The translations under genes were made by a program, and so were the position numbers. From Zophobihabitans entericus (GTDB lineage Bacteria; Pseudomonadota; Gammaproteobacteria; Enterobacterales; Orbaceae), in NCBI RefSeq assembly GCF_011745665.1, contig NZ_CP050253.1, positions 223,418 to 287,417 on the forward strand: a DNA stretch of 64,000 nt. The letters are read 5' to 3'. This document shows, piece by piece, positions 1 to 8,661 of this stretch. Position 1 is the first letter of the stretch. Every line of letters begins with the position of its first letter. A model generated the notes under the pieces. That model was not told the DNA's origin and ran no database searches. It worked only from the letters and a program-made list of their open reading frames with translations.

Positions 1-1062
1 CCAATCTTAAGCTGTGTAAAAAAAGCAGAATCATTTTTACTGGAGACAGAACAATCTAAAAATTATTTAGGGATTGATGGTCTGTCACTATTTGCCAGCG
101 CTACGCAAGAATTATTATTTGGCTTAGATAGTTCAATTATCACTGAACAACGCGCTAAAACAGCACAAGCCCCAGGTGGAACGGGCGCACTGCGCATTGC
201 CGCAGACTTTTTAGCTCGCAGAACTAAAGTAAGACGTATCTGGGTCAGTAACCCGACGTGGCCAAACCATAAAAGTGTCTTTCAGGCTGCAGGTTTAGAA
301 GTACGTGAATATAGCTATTACAATGCTCAAAATCATAATTTAGATTTTGATGCCATGATCAGTAGCTTAAGTCAGGTTTCAGCTGGTGAAGCTGTTGTGC
401 TACACGGTTGTTGTCATAACCCAACAGGTATTGACCCAACACCTGAACAGTGGAAGATCATCTCTGATCTGTCACTAAAAAATGGCTGGTTACCAATATT
501 TGACCTTGCATACCAAGGGTTTGGTAATGGTCTTGAAGAAGACGTGCAAGGGCTACGTACTTTTGCGGAATCTCATCCGGAGTTATTAATTGCCAGTTCT
601 TATTCAAAGAACTTTGGCTTATATAATGAACGTGTAGGTGCATTTACACTTCTGGCTGCAAACCATGATATTGCTGAACGTGCAGCAAGTCAGGTGAAAG
701 CAATTATTCGGGCAAACTACTCAAGCCCACCGGCACATGGTGCCATGATCGTTTCTCATATCTTAAACGATCTCGATTTACGTGAAGAGTGGATTGATGA
801 ATTAACCCATATGCGTCAACGTATTCACAGAATGCGTCAGCTATTTGTTAAGACATTACAAGAAAAAGGGGCACAACAGGATTTTAGCTTTATAACACAA
901 CAAAATGGTATGTTCTCTTTCAGTGGGCTCACTGAAGCGCAGGTACTGGCATTACGTAATGACTTTGGTATTTATATCGTGAATTCAGGGCGTATTAACG
1001 TTGCCGGCATCACGCTGGATAACATGTCTGTTCTGTGTGAATCTATCATAAAAGTTCTATAA
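1..1062 (+). CDS. aspC: Aspartate aminotransferase AspC, 5'-truncated by window edge
   Basis: PLP-dependent class I aminotransferase that interconverts aspartate and 2-oxoglutarate with oxaloacetate and glutamate in the cytoplasm. The frame is open from the first base, and the first visible residues ([10 protein letters not shown]) correspond to about residue 44 of E. coli AspC, so roughly 43 residues lie outside the window. An internal Met at 355 is not the true start. Family signatures visible include [26 protein letters not shown], the PLP-lysine segment [15 protein letters not shown], and the substrate-binding Arg region near SGRINVAG. TyrB is the close paralogue; the sequence agrees better with AspC throughout. 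A hairpin follows the stop codon. Confidence 0.95.
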   Translation, partial: PILSCVKKAESFLLETEQSKNYLGIDGLSLFASATQELLFGLDSSIITEQRAKTAQAPGGTGALRIAADFLARRTKVRRIWVSNPTWPNHKSVFQAAGLEVREYSYYNAQNHNLDFDAMISSLSQVSAGEAVVLHGCCHNPTGIDPTPEQWKIISDLSLKNGWLPIFDLAYQGFGNGLEEDVQGLRTFAESHPELLIASSYSKNFGLYNERVGAFTLLAANHDIAERAASQVKAIIRANYSSPPAHGAMIVSHILNDLDLREEWIDELTHMRQRIHRMRQLFVKTLQEKGAQQDFSFITQQNGMFSFSGLTEAQVLALRNDFGIYIVNSGRINVAGITLDNMSVLCESIIKVL

Positions 1063-1075
1063 TCCTTCCCTATAG

Positions 1076-1100
1076 AGACCTCATCAAAACGATGTGGTCT
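1076..1100 (+). terminator. Hairpin after aspC, possible terminator
   Basis: AGACC-T-CATC pairs with GATG-T-GGTCT across a 5-nt loop. It begins 13 bp after the aspC stop codon. The sequence after the stem is only loosely T-rich, so it is a weak intrinsic terminator candidate. Confidence 0.5.
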
Positions 1101-1125
1101 CATATCACTCTTATTTGTTACATGA

Positions 1126-1158
1126 TATTTTGTAGCTATATTATATAGCTACAAAATA
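1126..1158. promoter_or_regulatory. Perfect 15-bp inverted repeat upstream of MATE gene
   Basis: TATTTTGTAGCTATA is followed by a 3-nt spacer and its exact reverse complement. It ends 47 bp before the MATE start codon. There is no run of T after the stem on either strand beyond the arm itself, so an operator or cruciform-type site is at least as likely as a terminator. No regulator gene lies next to it. Confidence 0.5.
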
Positions 1159-1205
1159 AGACTGTTATTTATCTCTATTTAAGGACAGCCTGTTTAGGTA
1201 TTACC

Positions 1206-2549
1206 ATGAAAAACTCGAATTCAGTGACAGAACAATCACTATTTTCACTTAGTTGGCCAATATTCATAGATATTTTTCTACATCTGGCCACATTATTTAT
1301 TAACACCTATATGATCAGCCATGTGTCATTACTGATGGTTTCAGCCACGACAGTAGGTAACCAATTTTTTGATATTTTTATTCCGATTTTTAACTTCATT
1401 GGGATCGGTTGTAGTGTGGTTATCGCTCAGTACTTAGGGGCAGGTAATCGGGAACAAGCCAGAAAAGCGATTCATATCTCTATCGCCTTCAACTTTATTC
1501 TAAGTCTTTTCTGTTATCTGTTTATTTCACTCTGTGGCTATCAGGTACTGATCTGGATGAACACTCCAGCTAATCTGTTACAGATGAGTTATGACTATTT
1601 CCATATTCTGGGTATCTGTTTAATTTTTGAGGCAATCGTCATTATTATTGCTTCTTGTATCCGGGTGTACGGAAAATCCAAAGCAGTTATGTACGTATCA
1701 CTGATAATGAACGTGGTAACTGTGTTTGGTAATATCTTAGTTCTTTATGGATTCTTTGGTATCCCACAAATGGGGCTAGTGGGGGTTGCGTGGTCAACAG
1801 TCATTGGACGAATTATTGGTATTATCTTACTCTTCTGCTTACTGGTATATGGGCTACGCATTAAACTGGAAATTTCACTCTTTTTCCACTGGAGTAAAGA
1901 TCTTCTTAAGAAAATCTTTAAAATTGGCTTACCTTCAGCGGGTGAGAACCTGTCATGGTCAGGGCAATGTCTGGTAATGACGGCATTTATCGGTCTAATG
2001 GGAGAAATTCCATTGGCTGCTCAGGCAATTTATTTTCAGATCGCTTATTTCATGATGTTATTCTCAATCGCTATCGGAATTGGTAATGAGATCATTGTAG
2101 GTCACATGGTTGGCGCTAAACGTTTTGATGATGCTTATCACCGTACATTCAAAAGTTTGAGATTTGGTTTTATCATTACCGCCTTTGTGGTGCTTGGCTT
2201 CTTCCTGATTCGAGTTCCATTACTAACAGCATTTACTGATAATACCGAAGTACTGGAAATCTTATTACCGATCTTCATATTAGCCATTTTCCTTGAGCCA
2301 GGACGCACACTCAATATCACCATGGTCAATGCCTTACGTGCAACCGGTGATGCACGTTTCCCATTCATTACCGCTTTAGTATTCATGTGGGGCTTAGCAA
2401 TTCCTGTCGGCTACATCCTCGGTGTTAAAATGGGTATGGGACTGCTTGGTATCTGGATTGGCTTCGCCTGTGACGAATGGGTGCGTGGTCTGGTCAACAC
2501 ATGGCGCTGGAAAAGCCGCCGCTGGCAAGCAAAAAGACTCGATATCTAA
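1206..2549 (+). CDS. MATE family efflux transporter
   Basis: A 447-residue inner-membrane protein made of about 12 hydrophobic segments, the size and arrangement typical of multidrug and toxic compound extrusion (MATE) antiporters, which expel cationic drugs using Na+ or H+ gradients. The two halves are related: each has a MATE-like glycine/proline-rich segment (for example VSATTVGNQFFDIF in the N-half and the GNEIIVGHMVGAKR segment in the C-half). It stands alone between aspC and the repeat-rich qseB upstream region, with its own hairpin terminator and a long inverted repeat in front. The true substrate cannot be told from sequence. NorM and MepA/DinF subgroups are the alternatives. Confidence 0.85.
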   Translation: MKNSNSVTEQSLFSLSWPIFIDIFLHLATLFINTYMISHVSLLMVSATTVGNQFFDIFIPIFNFIGIGCSVVIAQYLGAGNREQARKAIHISIAFNFILSLFCYLFISLCGYQVLIWMNTPANLLQMSYDYFHILGICLIFEAIVIIIASCIRVYGKSKAVMYVSLIMNVVTVFGNILVLYGFFGIPQMGLVGVAWSTVIGRIIGIILLFCLLVYGLRIKLEISLFFHWSKDLLKKIFKIGLPSAGENLSWSGQCLVMTAFIGLMGEIPLAAQAIYFQIAYFMMLFSIAIGIGNEIIVGHMVGAKRFDDAYHRTFKSLRFGFIITAFVVLGFFLIRVPLLTAFTDNTEVLEILLPIFILAIFLEPGRTLNITMVNALRATGDARFPFITALVFMWGLAIPVGYILGVKMGMGLLGIWIGFACDEWVRGLVNTWRWKSRRWQAKRLDI

Positions 2550-2556
2550 TCTAAAA

Positions 2557-2581
2557 TTGCGCGACATTGTCGCGCATTTTC
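2557..2581 (+). terminator. Intrinsic terminator after MATE gene (GCGCGAC hairpin)
   Basis: GCGCGAC-ATT-GTCGCGC forms a perfect 7-bp stem with a 3-nt loop, followed by ATTTTC. The same hairpin with different loops recurs at 2807, 2968, 50021 and, imperfectly, 52909. Confidence 0.8.
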
Positions 2582-2678
2582 TTAATCCCCACATTATCTC
2601 TTCCTTTAAAAACACAGCACTTCACATAACATAAAAACTTTGAATAAATCAATATGTTAAAATCACACTTTCTATCCC

Positions 2679-2990
2679 AATGTTAAGCCAGACAAGAGCT
2701 TATCAGTGCTGTGGAGTAAGCGTTTAATGCTTGCATTTCGAGCGCACCGGAACAGTGCTGATAAGCTCAACCAAGCTAATATCTGCACTGTTCTATTTCC
2801 TTAAAGGCGCGACTCCGTCGCGCAACTCTAAACTACCATAATGTTAAGTCAGATAAGAGCTTGCCAGTGCTGTGGAGTAAGCGTTTAATGCTTGCATTTC
2901 GAGCGCACCGGAACAGTGCTGATAAGCTCAACCAAGCTAATATCTGCACTGTTCTATTTCCTTAAAGGCGCGACTCCGTCGCACAACTCT
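2679..2990. repeat. Tandem duplication of a 151-bp structured repeat
   Basis: Two copies (2679-2829 and 2840-2990, period 161 bp) differ at only five positions by eye. Each copy carries a long palindrome; in copy 1 the arms 2696-2712 and 2752-2768 are 17 bp with two internal mismatches. Each copy ends in the GCGCGAC-TCC-GTCGCGC hairpin (2807-2823; imperfect at 2968-2984). In copy 2 the left palindrome arm has two changes that are not compensated. No open frame or transposase is present. The pair fills the spacer between the MATE terminator and the qseB promoter. Confidence 0.85.
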
Positions 2991-3030
2991 CCCCAATTTA
3001 ATAATTCTTTAATTTTCTTGTTGTACTCTA

Positions 3031-3047
3031 CTTAAGTTATACTTATA
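3031..3047 (+). promoter_or_regulatory. Candidate QseB/PmrA-type direct-repeat box
   Basis: CTTAAG, five bases, then CTTATA lies 29 bp before the qseB start. PmrA- and QseB-type regulators recognise CTTAA-N5-CTTAA direct repeats, so this may be the autoregulatory site. A possible -35 (TTGTAC, 3021) and -10 (TATACC, 3044) 17 bp apart overlap it. The second half-site is imperfect. Confidence 0.45.
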
Positions 3048-3075
3048 CCAACTAAAAACTAACAAGAGAGCAAAT

Positions 3076-3738
3076 ATGCGTATATTACTCATTGAAGACG
3101 ATACCCTTATTGGTGATGGCATTTGTGCGGGTTTGAAGAAACTTGGCTTCACGCTCGACTGGTTCACAGATGGCCAACAAGGTGAAAACGCACTCACAAT
3201 GGCAGAATATGATGCTGTTATTCTCGATCTCTCTTTACCTAAAAAAGATGGCCTACAAATTCTTAAACAGTGGCGTCAACAGGCTCTATCCACACCAGTG
3301 ATTATTCTAACAGCCAGAGACGCCATTGAACAACGTGTCACCGGCTTACAATCTGGTGCTGATGATTATCTTTGTAAACCTTTTGCCCTGACAGAACTGG
3401 CAGCACGCCTGCAAGCTCTGATTCGTCGTAGTCATCAACAAGTCACGCCAGAACTCACTCATCTGGATATTACCTTTAACCCAGAAACCCAGCAGGTCAA
3501 ACAGAATGGAAATCTGGTGATCCTAACCTCTAAAGAGACCCGATTACTGGAACTATTTATGCTAAACGCCAATAAAGTCCTGTCTCGTGAACTTATTCAG
3601 GACAAGTTATATAGCTGGTCTGATGACGTTGCCAGTAATACCGTTGATGTCTATATCCATAATTTACGTAAAAAGTTAGGCAATAATGTGATTAAAACAG
3701 TGTATGGCTCAGGCTATATATTAGGAAATGAATCGTGA
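3076..3738 (+). CDS. qseB: OmpR-family response regulator QseB
   Basis: Cytoplasmic DNA-binding response regulator of 220 residues, the normal family length. The N-terminal receiver domain (about 1-115) has the acidic pair E7-D8-D9, phospho-acceptor D51 (VILDLSLP), the T79 region and K101 (CKPF). The C-terminal winged helix (about 125-218) carries the recognition region SNTVDVYIHNLRKKLG. Agreement with E. coli QseB is strong from the first residue. The start ATG follows AAGAGAG. Its stop overlaps the GTG start of the sensor kinase, so the two are translationally coupled. In enterics QseBC responds to quorum and adrenergic-type signals and cross-talks with PmrAB; the signal here is not known. 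Confidence 0.92.
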   Translation: MRILLIEDDTLIGDGICAGLKKLGFTLDWFTDGQQGENALTMAEYDAVILDLSLPKKDGLQILKQWRQQALSTPVIILTARDAIEQRVTGLQSGADDYLCKPFALTELAARLQALIRRSHQQVTPELTHLDITFNPETQQVKQNGNLVILTSKETRLLELFMLNANKVLSRELIQDKLYSWSDDVASNTVDVYIHNLRKKLGNNVIKTVYGSGYILGNES

Positions 3739-5096
3739 AATCATTAAGTTTACGTGCTCGTTTAATCTTGCTGGTCAGTGCAGCTTTACTGCTGGCATGG
3801 TGTATTGCCACGGGTATGACCTACTTTAAAATTCAGGAGTCATTAAGAACAGTTTTCGATAGTCAGCAACTTCTGTTTGCCAAACGTTTATCCGTCCTGA
3901 GTAATCACGGCCAGATGATGCGTCACCGCGATAATGAAGGTATGGGCTTACCTAATATAAAAGCCATGGCACTCCGCGATCTGGAATATGACGATGACGC
4001 TCTGGCTTTTGCTATCTTTGATCGTCAGGGCAATATGATCCTGCATGATGGTGAAGAAGGGGAAAAATTCCGTTTCCAGCCACAAATCTTTCAGCAACCT
4101 GGCAATGTTTTAATCACTGAAACTCACAAATGGCGAATCCTGTGGCTGGTTAGTCGTGATAAACGCTCAGTGATTGCCGTTGGTCAGGAACTTGAATATC
4201 AACATGATCTACTGGAAGACTTAGTCTTTGCTCAAATGAAACCATGGCTAATCACCTTTATGGTATTAATCATCGGCCTGATCATAATGATCAGCAGAGA
4301 GTTTATCCCACTACGTCAACTGGCACAAAAAATTGCCGGCAGAGCACCGGATGATGCAACACCGATCTCACAAGAACAGGTTCCTAAAGAGATAAAACCC
4401 TTTATTACGGCATTAAATACGCTATTTAAACGCACTTCTCAGACTATTTTAAAAGAGCGTCAGTTTACTTCTGATGCTGCACACGAGCTGCGCACACCAC
4501 TGGCGGCATTAAAAGTCCAGACCGAAGTTGCTCAACTCTCTGATGATGACCCGGAAACCAGAAAACATGCGCTGGATAACTTAGTTATTGGTATTGATAG
4601 AACGACTCATTTAGTTGACCAGCTATTAACATTGTCCCGACTTGATACCTTCTCTATTCAGGAAGATCTAAAGCAAGTTCACTGGCATGACGTGATTCAA
4701 AGTACATTACATGAGCTACAACCACTTGCGGATAAGAAACATATTGAGATACAATTTTTGGAAAAGAACCAACCCGTTGTATCTGGTAATGTACTACTAT
4801 TAACAATATTAGTCCGTAATCTGGTAAATAACGCGATTCGTTATATTCCTGAAAATAGCCAAATTACCATTTTGCTGGAAAGTAAAAAACTGACAATTAA
4901 AGATAATGGGCCGGGTGTAGATACCGAAGTACTAAGTCGTTTAGGTGAGCGCTTTTATCGTCCACCAGGACAAAAGGTATCTGGAAGTGGCTTAGGATTG
5001 TCGATTGTAAAAGAGATTGCTACGTTGCATCATTTTTCTGCCCATTTTGGTAATGGCGAAAATGGAGGCTTTATAAGTGAAATAACCTGGCAATAA
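3735..5096 (+). CDS. qseC: Sensor histidine kinase QseC
   Basis: Inner-membrane sensor kinase, 453 residues. TM1 is at about 9-30 and TM2 at about 172-192, bracketing a periplasmic sensing region of about 140 residues. A HAMP-like linker precedes the H-box FTSDAAHELRTPL with phospho-His H250. The N-box (LVRNLVNNAIRY) and G-boxes (DNGPGVD, GSGLGLSIV) follow. Translation begins at GTG, which shares GTGA with the qseB stop. The motifs RRFTSDAAHEL-like, LVDQLLTLSRLD and GERFYRPPGQ match E. coli QseC closely. The periplasmic domain is less conserved, so ligand specificity may differ. A terminator overlaps the stop codon. Confidence 0.92.
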   Translation: MKSLSLRARLILLVSAALLLAWCIATGMTYFKIQESLRTVFDSQQLLFAKRLSVLSNHGQMMRHRDNEGMGLPNIKAMALRDLEYDDDALAFAIFDRQGNMILHDGEEGEKFRFQPQIFQQPGNVLITETHKWRILWLVSRDKRSVIAVGQELEYQHDLLEDLVFAQMKPWLITFMVLIIGLIIMISREFIPLRQLAQKIAGRAPDDATPISQEQVPKEIKPFITALNTLFKRTSQTILKERQFTSDAAHELRTPLAALKVQTEVAQLSDDDPETRKHALDNLVIGIDRTTHLVDQLLTLSRLDTFSIQEDLKQVHWHDVIQSTLHELQPLADKKHIEIQFLEKNQPVVSGNVLLLTILVRNLVNNAIRYIPENSQITILLESKKLTIKDNGPGVDTEVLSRLGERFYRPPGQKVSGSGLGLSIVKEIATLHHFSAHFGNGENGGFISEITWQ

Positions 5097-5120
5097 TTAA
5101 ATTGCCAGGTTATTTAGTTT
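5081..5120 (+). terminator. Terminator overlapping the qseC stop codon
   Basis: AATAACCTGGCAAT, a 6-nt loop and its exact reverse complement form a perfect 14-bp stem, followed by TAGTTTT. The left arm contains the last codons and most of the stop codon of qseC. Confidence 0.8.
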
Positions 5121-5568
5121 TAAATGTCCAGTGTTGATTTATATTTTTCTTAACATAAATAACATCGACATTTAAAGGATGCGCTTTCCATAAAAGAGAT
5201 TCTTCTCTTATTGCATCAAAATAAACTACCTTGTTTATTGTCCCTGATTTTGAGCACTTCCTGTGCTCAGTAAAACCAGTATCGCCTAACTATCATTACA
5301 GAATAATTACAAAATAATGATATACTCTAGACAACTGTCCCTTTTGTTTATTTTATGTGCAATTAAATAAAAAAATCTTCGAACGAAAGTGAAATTTAGC
5401 TAATGTACTGATTTTTACAGTAAAAATGAAACGTTCCAATATTTTTAATCAGGTTAAAGCTTTCGAAATATTAAAAACACCAGAAAATAATCGAGAACAT
5501 TGTCTTACTCAGACAAATATTATATTTCTCAGATTAGGGGAAAAACAGAAAATGAACTGTGCGACGTA
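5121..5568. other. Spacer between qseC and dgkA, no convincing gene
   Basis: AT-rich spacer between convergent genes. It holds a 10-bp inverted repeat with distant arms (5119-5128 and 5167-5176) and a 7-bp hairpin TGAGCAC-TTCCT-GTGCTCA (5251-5269), neither with a T-run. A 54-codon frame from 5426 to 5590 lacks a clear ribosome binding site and runs into dgkA on the opposite strand, so it is not called as a gene. Confidence 0.6.
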
Positions 5569-5961
5569 TCACACTTCAGGAAAGAAATGACAAGCAAACA
5601 GATACACCCATAATACTACAGTAAGTACAATAGATAAAAATACAGCCGCCGAACCTAAATCTTTTGCGCGTCCGGAAAGTTCGTGACGCTCTTCCCCAAT
5701 ACGATCAACTACCGCTTCAATCGCACTATTAAGTAGCTCAACAATCATCACAAAACCAATTGAGCCAACAAGCAAAATACGTTCATAAATAGAAAAATCA
5801 ATTAACATCACAATAACACACGCCACAATCAGAGCAAAAAACTCCTGACGAAATGCCGCCTCATATTTAAATGCAGCTTTAAAACCCAACATTGAATACT
5901 TGGTTGCATTAATAACTCGACGAAATCCAGTTGCTTTTGCTGCCATTGAGATATCACTCAC
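5569..5961 (-). CDS. dgkA: Diacylglycerol kinase DgkA
   Basis: Small integral membrane enzyme (130 residues; E. coli 122) that phosphorylates diacylglycerol to phosphatidate and so recycles lipid left over from membrane-derived oligosaccharide synthesis. Three hydrophobic helices are visible. The family signatures are present: EAAFRQE near the N-terminus and the catalytic stretch VELLNSAIEAVVDRIG followed by HELSGRAKDLGSAAV. The first 8 residues are an extension relative to E. coli. It lies 65 bp downstream of ygiQ on the same strand and may be cotranscribed; the usual neighbours plsB or lexA are not seen. Confidence 0.95.
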   Translation of the reverse strand: MSDISMAAKATGFRRVINATKYSMLGFKAAFKYEAAFRQEFFALIVACVIVMLIDFSIYERILLVGSIGFVMIVELLNSAIEAVVDRIGEERHELSGRAKDLGSAAVFLSIVLTVVLWVYLFACHFFPEV

Positions 5962-6026
5962 TATTTTATAAAAGCTATATTAAAGTGCTAATAATAACAT
6001 TACCAATTATAAGAAAAAACCTCTAA

Positions 6027-8201
6027 TTATTGATTATTCTTGCGCTTTCGCTCATTTTTTGCAAAATGTTTGCCCGCTGCCGGACTGCCGGTATGTTTTG
6101 TCATAGCCGGACGACTATATCTAGCTTGCTGACGTGCCTGTTGCTGCTCTTTAATCGTTGGAGCAGGGACCAGACACTCTTTTTTACTACCAATCAAATG
6201 CTTTAAACCCATCTCTGTCAGCGCAGTTCTGATTACCGGCCAGTTTTCAGGATCGTGATATCTAAGTATCGCTTTATGTAAACGACGCTGACGATCCCCT
6301 TTAGCTGAAGCAACTTCTTCACTCTGATAATCAACTTTACCCAGTGGATTCTTACCGGAATAGTACATCGTCGTTGAATTAGCCAGTGGCGAAGGATAGA
6401 AATTCTGTACCTGATCCAGACGGAATTTATTCTTCTTGAGCCATAAAGCCAGATTGACCATATCCTCATCAGATGTTCCCGGATGAGCAGAAATAAAGTA
6501 AGGAATGAGATACTGTTCTTTACCTGCCTGTTTTGAATACTGGTCAAATAACTCTTTAAAGCGGTAATAGCTGCCCATTCCGGGTTTCATCATCTTCGAT
6601 AATGGGCCCTGTTCGGTATGCTCAGGGGCGATTTTTAAATACCCGCCAACATGATGTGTTGCCAGTTCTTTAATATAACGAGGATCCTGCACCGCTAAGT
6701 CATAACGAACACCTGAAGCGATCAGAATTTTTTTAATCCCCTGCAGGCCACGGGCGCGCCGATATAACTCAATAGTCGGTTCATGATTGGTATCCATACG
6801 CGGACAAATATCTGGATAGACACAAGATGCCCGACGGCAGGTTTGCTCAGCCTTAGGATCCTGACAGCGCAGCATATACATATTGGCAGTTGGCCCACCT
6901 AAGTCAGAAATAATGCCGGTAAAACCAGGGACTGAGTCACGAATCTCTTCAATCTCACGGATGATCGAATCTTCGGAGCGGCTTTGAATAATACGTCCTT
7001 CATGCTCAGTAATCGAGCAGAATGAACAACCACCATAACAGCCACGCATAATATTGACTGAGAAACGAATCATCTCATAAGCAGGAATCCGTTTACCATC
7101 ATAATCAGGGTGAGGTAAACGACGAAATGGTAGCGCAAAAACACTGTCCATCTCTTCTGTTGTCAGAGGAATTGCCGGGGGATTGATCCAAATATAACGG
7201 TCACCATGCTTTTGCATTAAAGCACGTGCGCATCCCGGATTGGTCTCATGATGCAAAATACGCGACGCATGAGCATAAAGAACTTTATCATTTTTTACCT
7301 GTTCATAAGAGGGTAATAAAATGTACTGCTTTTCCCACGGTTTTGGCTTAGGCGGCTGCACAGTAATCGTTTTAGCCGGTACACTATATTGTCCTGTCAC
7401 AGCAGTCACAGGCTCTTTACCTTCCGGTGCACAATCACCATAAGGATTGGGAATAGGATCGATTTTTCCGGGTTTATCAATAATCGTTGAATCAATACCA
7501 GACCAACCCGGCATCGCCTGTTTACAGGCAAAAACGGTATTACGAATATCGGTGATTTGAGAAATCGGCTCACCGGCAGCTAAACGGTGAGATAACTCAG
7601 CTAAAGGGCGCTCACCATTACCATAAATAAGAATATCTGCTTTAGAATCAACCAGTACCGAACGGCGCACTTTATCTGACCAATAATCGTAATGCGCAAT
7701 ACGGCGTAAGCTAGCCTCAATACCACCAAGCACGACTGGCACATCACTATAGGCTTCTTTACAGCGCTGCGTATAAACCAGTGTTGCTCTGTCCGGACGT
7801 TTACCACCTTCATTATCCGGCGTATAAGCATCATCATGGCGTAATCTGCGATCAGCCGTATAACGGTTGATCATAGAATCCATATTACCGGCACTGACAC
7901 CAAAATAAAGATTAGGCTTACCTAACTTCATAAAATCTGTTTTGCTGGTCCAGTCTGGCTGAGCAATAATCCCAACCCGAAAGCCTTGTGATTCCAAAAA
8001 TCGGCCTACAATCCCGGTACCAAAACTAGGATGGTCGACATAAGCATCGCCATTAACCAGAATAATGTCACAGCTATCCCAACCAAGTTTGTCCATCTCT
8101 GCACGTGACATTGGTAAAAAGGGAGCCGTACCAAAACATTCAGCCCAATACGGAGGATAAGAAAACAGCTCTCGATCGGCCTGAATTAAAGAAGTTACCA
8201 T
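6027..8201 (-). CDS. ygiQ: YgiQ family radical SAM protein
   Basis: A 724-residue member of the UPF0313/YgiQ radical SAM family; biochemical role not established. The N-terminal region (about 1-300) has the YgiQ signature segments [11 protein letters not shown] and [19 protein letters not shown]. The radical SAM core carries CYGGCSFC at about residues 386-393, the cysteines that hold the [4Fe-4S] cluster for SAM cleavage. A second Cys-rich stretch ([12 protein letters not shown]) lies about 90 residues later. The C-terminal tail is basic and low-complexity, shorter than in E. coli (739 residues), where the gene lies in the same general neighbourhood as qseBC. Confidence 0.93.
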   Translation of the reverse strand: MVTSLIQADRELFSYPPYWAECFGTAPFLPMSRAEMDKLGWDSCDIILVNGDAYVDHPSFGTGIVGRFLESQGFRVGIIAQPDWTSKTDFMKLGKPNLYFGVSAGNMDSMINRYTADRRLRHDDAYTPDNEGGKRPDRATLVYTQRCKEAYSDVPVVLGGIEASLRRIAHYDYWSDKVRRSVLVDSKADILIYGNGERPLAELSHRLAAGEPISQITDIRNTVFACKQAMPGWSGIDSTIIDKPGKIDPIPNPYGDCAPEGKEPVTAVTGQYSVPAKTITVQPPKPKPWEKQYILLPSYEQVKNDKVLYAHASRILHHETNPGCARALMQKHGDRYIWINPPAIPLTTEEMDSVFALPFRRLPHPDYDGKRIPAYEMIRFSVNIMRGCYGGCSFCSITEHEGRIIQSRSEDSIIREIEEIRDSVPGFTGIISDLGGPTANMYMLRCQDPKAEQTCRRASCVYPDICPRMDTNHEPTIELYRRARGLQGIKKILIASGVRYDLAVQDPRYIKELATHHVGGYLKIAPEHTEQGPLSKMMKPGMGSYYRFKELFDQYSKQAGKEQYLIPYFISAHPGTSDEDMVNLALWLKKNKFRLDQVQNFYPSPLANSTTMYYSGKNPLGKVDYQSEEVASAKGDRQRRLHKAILRYHDPENWPVIRTALTEMGLKHLIGSKKECLVPAPTIKEQQQARQQARYSRPAMTKHTGSPAAGKHFAKNERKRKNNQ

Positions 8202-8268
8202 AATCTAAAACAACCTAATAAAATAATCGGCCAATTATACTGCATTGGTCAAAAGATGTGTAGTCAAC

Positions 8269-8428
8269 AACAGATAAGTTTGATCTGTTATTAGCAGGGT
8301 GTTTAGCGGGGAACACGCCCCGCTAACGTCGTCTTTTGATGATGTGGCAAGTTCCGTGGGATAGTCCACCATACACCAGAGGCGCCCGTTCGTCAGGCTC
8401 ACTAAGACCTCTGGTATATGGTCTCCAT
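8269..8428. repeat. Structured intergenic repeat, family A copy 1
   Basis: Three hairpins in succession: AACAGAT/ATCTGTT (8269-8289); TTAGCGGGG/CCCCGCTAA with a 6-nt loop (8303-8326); and a 15-bp stem (8368-8382 with 8408-8422, one C/A mismatch) that closes on a 25-nt loop carrying a small inner hairpin GCCCG/CAGGC. The 25-nt loop is identical, inverted, at 31224-31248. It fills most of the ygiQ-accA spacer. An 85-codon frame across it is a by-product. Confidence 0.8.
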
Positions 8429-8617
8429 CAAATTCAATATTTTTACTCATCATAAACCTAAATATGTCACAGATGGGTGAGCTGAATGTCACTGATTATG
8501 AATTTGTAACCTTAATAAAACCTTAAGTGCGTCTCAGGTATTGGCTTTAAAACCTGACCTAATATAAAAATGATATTTATATTAACGTATTAATTAAATG
8601 GCGGTTTTTATTCAGGC

Positions 8618-8648
8618 AAAAAAATATCCCTATACAGGGATATTTTTA
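8618..8648 (-). terminator. Terminator downstream of accA
   Basis: AAAAATATCCCT, loop ATAC and the exact complement form a 12-bp stem. Read on the minus strand, it is followed by a run of T, giving a standard intrinsic terminator 14 bp past the accA stop. Confidence 0.85.
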
Positions 8649-8661
8649 GTCTTTTGATAAA

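Noticed and set aside
355..1062. Separate 235-residue protein starting at Met 355
   Set aside because: The same frame is open to the window edge and matches AspC upstream of this Met, so it is internal.
2679..2990. CRISPR array
   Set aside because: Only two long near-identical copies with a 10-bp gap, palindromic, no unique spacers and no cas genes.
5426..5590. 54-codon frame on the plus strand after qseC
   Set aside because: No Shine-Dalgarno site and it overlaps the dgkA 3' end; kept only as a note.
8235..8492. 85-codon frame on the minus strand
   Set aside because: It runs across the hairpins of a structured repeat; no ribosome binding site, no protein-like composition.
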